A stretch of DNA of 64,000 nt from Fontibacillus puldeungensis. GTDB lineage: Bacteria > Bacillota > Bacilli > Paenibacillales > Paenibacillaceae. The first letter of the stretch is position 1, and each line of letters begins with the position of its first letter. A program made the position numbers and the translations under genes. The stretch is from assembly GCF_042678945.1 (NCBI RefSeq), contig NZ_JBHTLM010000002.1, forward strand, positions 310,001-374,000, read 5' to 3'. Below are positions 62,217 through 64,000 of the stretch, one piece after another. A model generated the notes under the pieces. The model had not been told where the DNA came from. It saw nothing but the letters and a program-made list of their open reading frames with translations, and made no database searches.

Positions 62217-63215
62217 ATGAAAAAAGTTGGACTAGTCATGCGAAAAATTCAATTTGCCGAAGCTCAGGGGCCGCGAGTGTTTGCGGAACGGCTGCGTAAT
62301 ATTGCACTGGAGCTGGGCGTCGATATCGTCTTTATATCCCCGGAGCGCCATGTCAGCAATCACGACTGGGTTCCGGGATATGAGCATGAGAAGGGGGATC
62401 TGGTCAATTACGACATCGTACTGGACCAAATCTACTCCCAAGGAATTGAGCACGTCATCTATACCGTGTCAGGGTTTACCTTTCTCAAAATGTTCATTGA
62501 AAAATGCGTACTGTTTCCGCACAGCTTCCCTGACCCGGCGTTGACAGGCTATGAGATGATGAAGCCGTTTTACGGTATCGTGGACAAAGCCATTGTACAG
62601 ACGGCGTTTCTGCAGCGGCAGCTGAACGAGGTGTTCGGAGTGACGGACGTGGACGTTATTCCGATCGGCTTTAACGAGACACTGGCGCGGAAATATTTTG
62701 ATCCCGGGAGAATCGTCGATCGCCGGGTACTCTGGATCGGGCGTGATGAGGAGAACCGGCGGCCTGACCTGGTGCTGGAATATGCGCGGCAAAACCCGGA
62801 TAAGGATGTCGTCATGGTGTTCGGCGGGGAACGTTACCGCGAAAGCATGAAAAAATACGACATTCCACTGAACGTGGATTTGCGATTTAAGCTCACTCAG
62901 GACGAAATTTTTGAACTCATGAATTCGGCCAAAGTCTATTGGAGCTGCTCGAAGTTTGATACCTTCGCCATGCCGCTGACCGAAGCATTGGCGATGGGGA
63001 AAATTGTTGTGAAGCCCGAGCATCCGTGCTATAACCACATCAGCTCTCGGCATGCTTTTTCGGGAAACGAAAAAAACTGGTTCGAGCTGGTGAATATGGC
63101 CGCTGCTTCTCCGTTAAAATATTCCGCCGACAACCGAGATTATGCGTTTGAGAAATTTTCGGAAACCGTGATGAAGCAGGGGTACCGGGATTTCTTTGAC
63201 GGATGGTTAAAATGA
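62217..63215 (+). CDS. GT-B-fold glycosyltransferase (GT4-like)
   Basis: A 332-residue protein. The C-terminal half has the Rossmann-type donor domain (RVLWIGRDEENRRPDLVLEYA near 193) and a GT4-like nucleotide-sugar site (SCSKFDTFAMPLTEALAMGK, with the EALAMGK motif near 270). The N-terminal half (VGLVMRKIQFAEAQGPRVFAERL) lacks a clear acceptor motif. A GGCGGGGA site leads to the ATG at 62217 although the frame is open further upstream. It lies behind the phosphotransferase gene; together they could decorate a cell-surface or spore polymer. Confidence 0.75.
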   Translation: MKKVGLVMRKIQFAEAQGPRVFAERLRNIALELGVDIVFISPERHVSNHDWVPGYEHEKGDLVNYDIVLDQIYSQGIEHVIYTVSGFTFLKMFIEKCVLFPHSFPDPALTGYEMMKPFYGIVDKAIVQTAFLQRQLNEVFGVTDVDVIPIGFNETLARKYFDPGRIVDRRVLWIGRDEENRRPDLVLEYARQNPDKDVVMVFGGERYRESMKKYDIPLNVDLRFKLTQDEIFELMNSAKVYWSCSKFDTFAMPLTEALAMGKIVVKPEHPCYNHISSRHAFSGNEKNWFELVNMAAASPLKYSADNRDYAFEKFSETVMKQGYRDFFDGWLK

Positions 63216-63227
63216 GCGTAAGGGTGG

Positions 63228-64000
63228 ATGGAAAAGTTGATGAATGAGCGAAGAGTAAGCACCGATCATGCGGTTGGAACGAAGTCGGAACACGAGGGGA
63301 ATAGATCGTCTCAAGAACTGGCGGTTTTATTGGAGGAGCTTGCGGCAAACAGCTGGCCTCCTCGTGAATCCCGTCGCTTAGGCACTTGGAGACTTCGGGC
63401 TAACGAAGGTGTCACGACAAGAGCGAACAGTGTGCTGGCTGCTGGGCCGTTTCCGTCACCTGATTGGATAAAAACTGTAGAGTCTTTTTATAGGGAGCAG
63501 GGACTTCCTCCGTATTTTCATGTGGGTCCATCTGCACCCTCTGGGTTGGACAAGCAGCTTGAGGTTGCTGGCTATGAGGTATCCATGAACTGTCTGATGC
63601 TGGCTGCCCCTTGCCAGGAGGTGCAGCGGAACGCACGGGTGAATGCTCGCAGAAATGTCGTAACCGTACCTAATGCCGAAGGCTGGTGGCTTGATGCGTT
63701 TTTACGCATGGAGGGGTTTGACGAATCGCGGCGTCCGGGATATGTGTCGATTTTCTCCAACATGCCTTCGCCGAGGGTATTTGCAGCCATTACAGAAGAG
63801 GGCGAGCAACTTGGATTAGCAACTGCTGTAATCGAGAGAGGCTGGGCTGGGATCAGTAATGTAATTGTCGACCCGCGCTACCGACGCAAAGGAGTCGCCA
63901 TTCGCTTGCTCCACGCGTTAGCTGCCTGGTCGGCCGAAGCCGGAGCGGACAGCATGTATCTCCAAGTGATGGCGGACAACAAGGCGGCGCTGGAGCTTTA
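63228..64000 (+). CDS. GNAT-family acetyltransferase, 3' end cut by window
   Basis: One frame is open from the ATG at 63228 to the window edge, about 257 residues without a stop. The C-terminal part has a GNAT acetyl-CoA loop, VDPRYRRKGVAIRLLHALAAW, followed by YLQVMADNKAALEL. The earlier part (WRLRANEGVTTRANSVLAAG) resembles the double-GNAT-like YobR group. An in-frame stop lies at 63219, so 63228 is the most upstream start; an ATG at 63240 is possible. It is 12 bp from the glycosyltransferase gene, so probably the same transcript. Confidence 0.72.
   Translation, partial: MEKLMNERRVSTDHAVGTKSEHEGNRSSQELAVLLEELAANSWPPRESRRLGTWRLRANEGVTTRANSVLAAGPFPSPDWIKTVESFYREQGLPPYFHVGPSAPSGLDKQLEVAGYEVSMNCLMLAAPCQEVQRNARVNARRNVVTVPNAEGWWLDAFLRMEGFDESRRPGYVSIFSNMPSPRVFAAITEEGEQLGLATAVIERGWAGISNVIVDPRYRRKGVAIRLLHALAAWSAEAGADSMYLQVMADNKAALEL

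Overview
The window reads as chromosome of a low-to-mid GC, endospore-forming Firmicute, most likely Paenibacillus or a close relative. Evidence: strong AGGAGG-type ribosome binding sites with frequent GTG/TTG starts, GlnR/TnrA boxes, CcpA cre sites, a Spo0E-family phosphatase, a lipoteichoic acid synthase, YesM/YesN-type two-component systems beside sugar ABC transporters, a PucR regulator, and a copper-amine-oxidase-N-domain surface protein. No rRNA, tRNA, CRISPR or complete insertion sequence was seen.

Layout. 1-3300: assimilatory nitrate uptake and reduction on the minus strand (catalytic subunit cut by the window edge, NarK-type transporter), with a consensus sigma-A promoter overlapped by one GlnR/TnrA box and a second box upstream. 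3300-12430: metabolic genes (alpha/beta hydrolase, GT2-GtrA glycosyltransferase with a NAGPA-type protein, FAD oxidoreductase, aldehyde dehydrogenase, aldo/keto reductase, secreted FMN/FAD reductase). 12430-18455: PucR regulator, then an AT-rich stretch with a secreted papain-fold protein, a DUF3139-like protein, an XRE-TPR receptor overlapped by a 34-codon secreted pro-peptide (a likely RRNPP-type quorum-sensing pair) and a Spo0E-like protein.

18473-36053 is the most remarkable part: two divergent gene sets encoding three membrane proteins on the minus strand and, on the plus strand, a membrane VWA protein, a 1129-residue tubulin/FtsZ-like GTPase, a coupled 789-residue orphan, a second multi-spanning VWA protein, a small probable beta protein, a zinc-ribbon P-loop GTPase resembling the DO-GTPase group, and a membrane-anchored protein whose N-terminus resembles GAP1 (GTPase-associated protein 1). 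It looks like an NTP-dependent, membrane-tethered signalling or conflict system built on tubulin-like and TRAFAC-type GTPases. Parts of such systems are known from comparative genomics; I know of no experimental function.

36400-55000 is sugar uptake: a ChvE/MmsAB-type monosaccharide ABC transporter preceded by a binding protein-histidine kinase-response regulator sensor set, then an oligosaccharide ABC transporter with its own kinase/regulator, divergent from a GH2 beta-mannosidase and provided with a cre site. 55000-64000 holds a lipoteichoic acid synthase with an uncertain 5' end, a small secreted protein, a large surface protein with tandem modules, a phosphotransferase, a GT-B glycosyltransferase and a truncated GNAT acetyltransferase.

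Several intergenic repeat families are scattered through the window: a roughly 190-bp MITE-like element (three copies), a 51-bp palindromic tandem repeat, and a 183-bp unit flanked by 19-bp direct repeats inside the GTPase locus.
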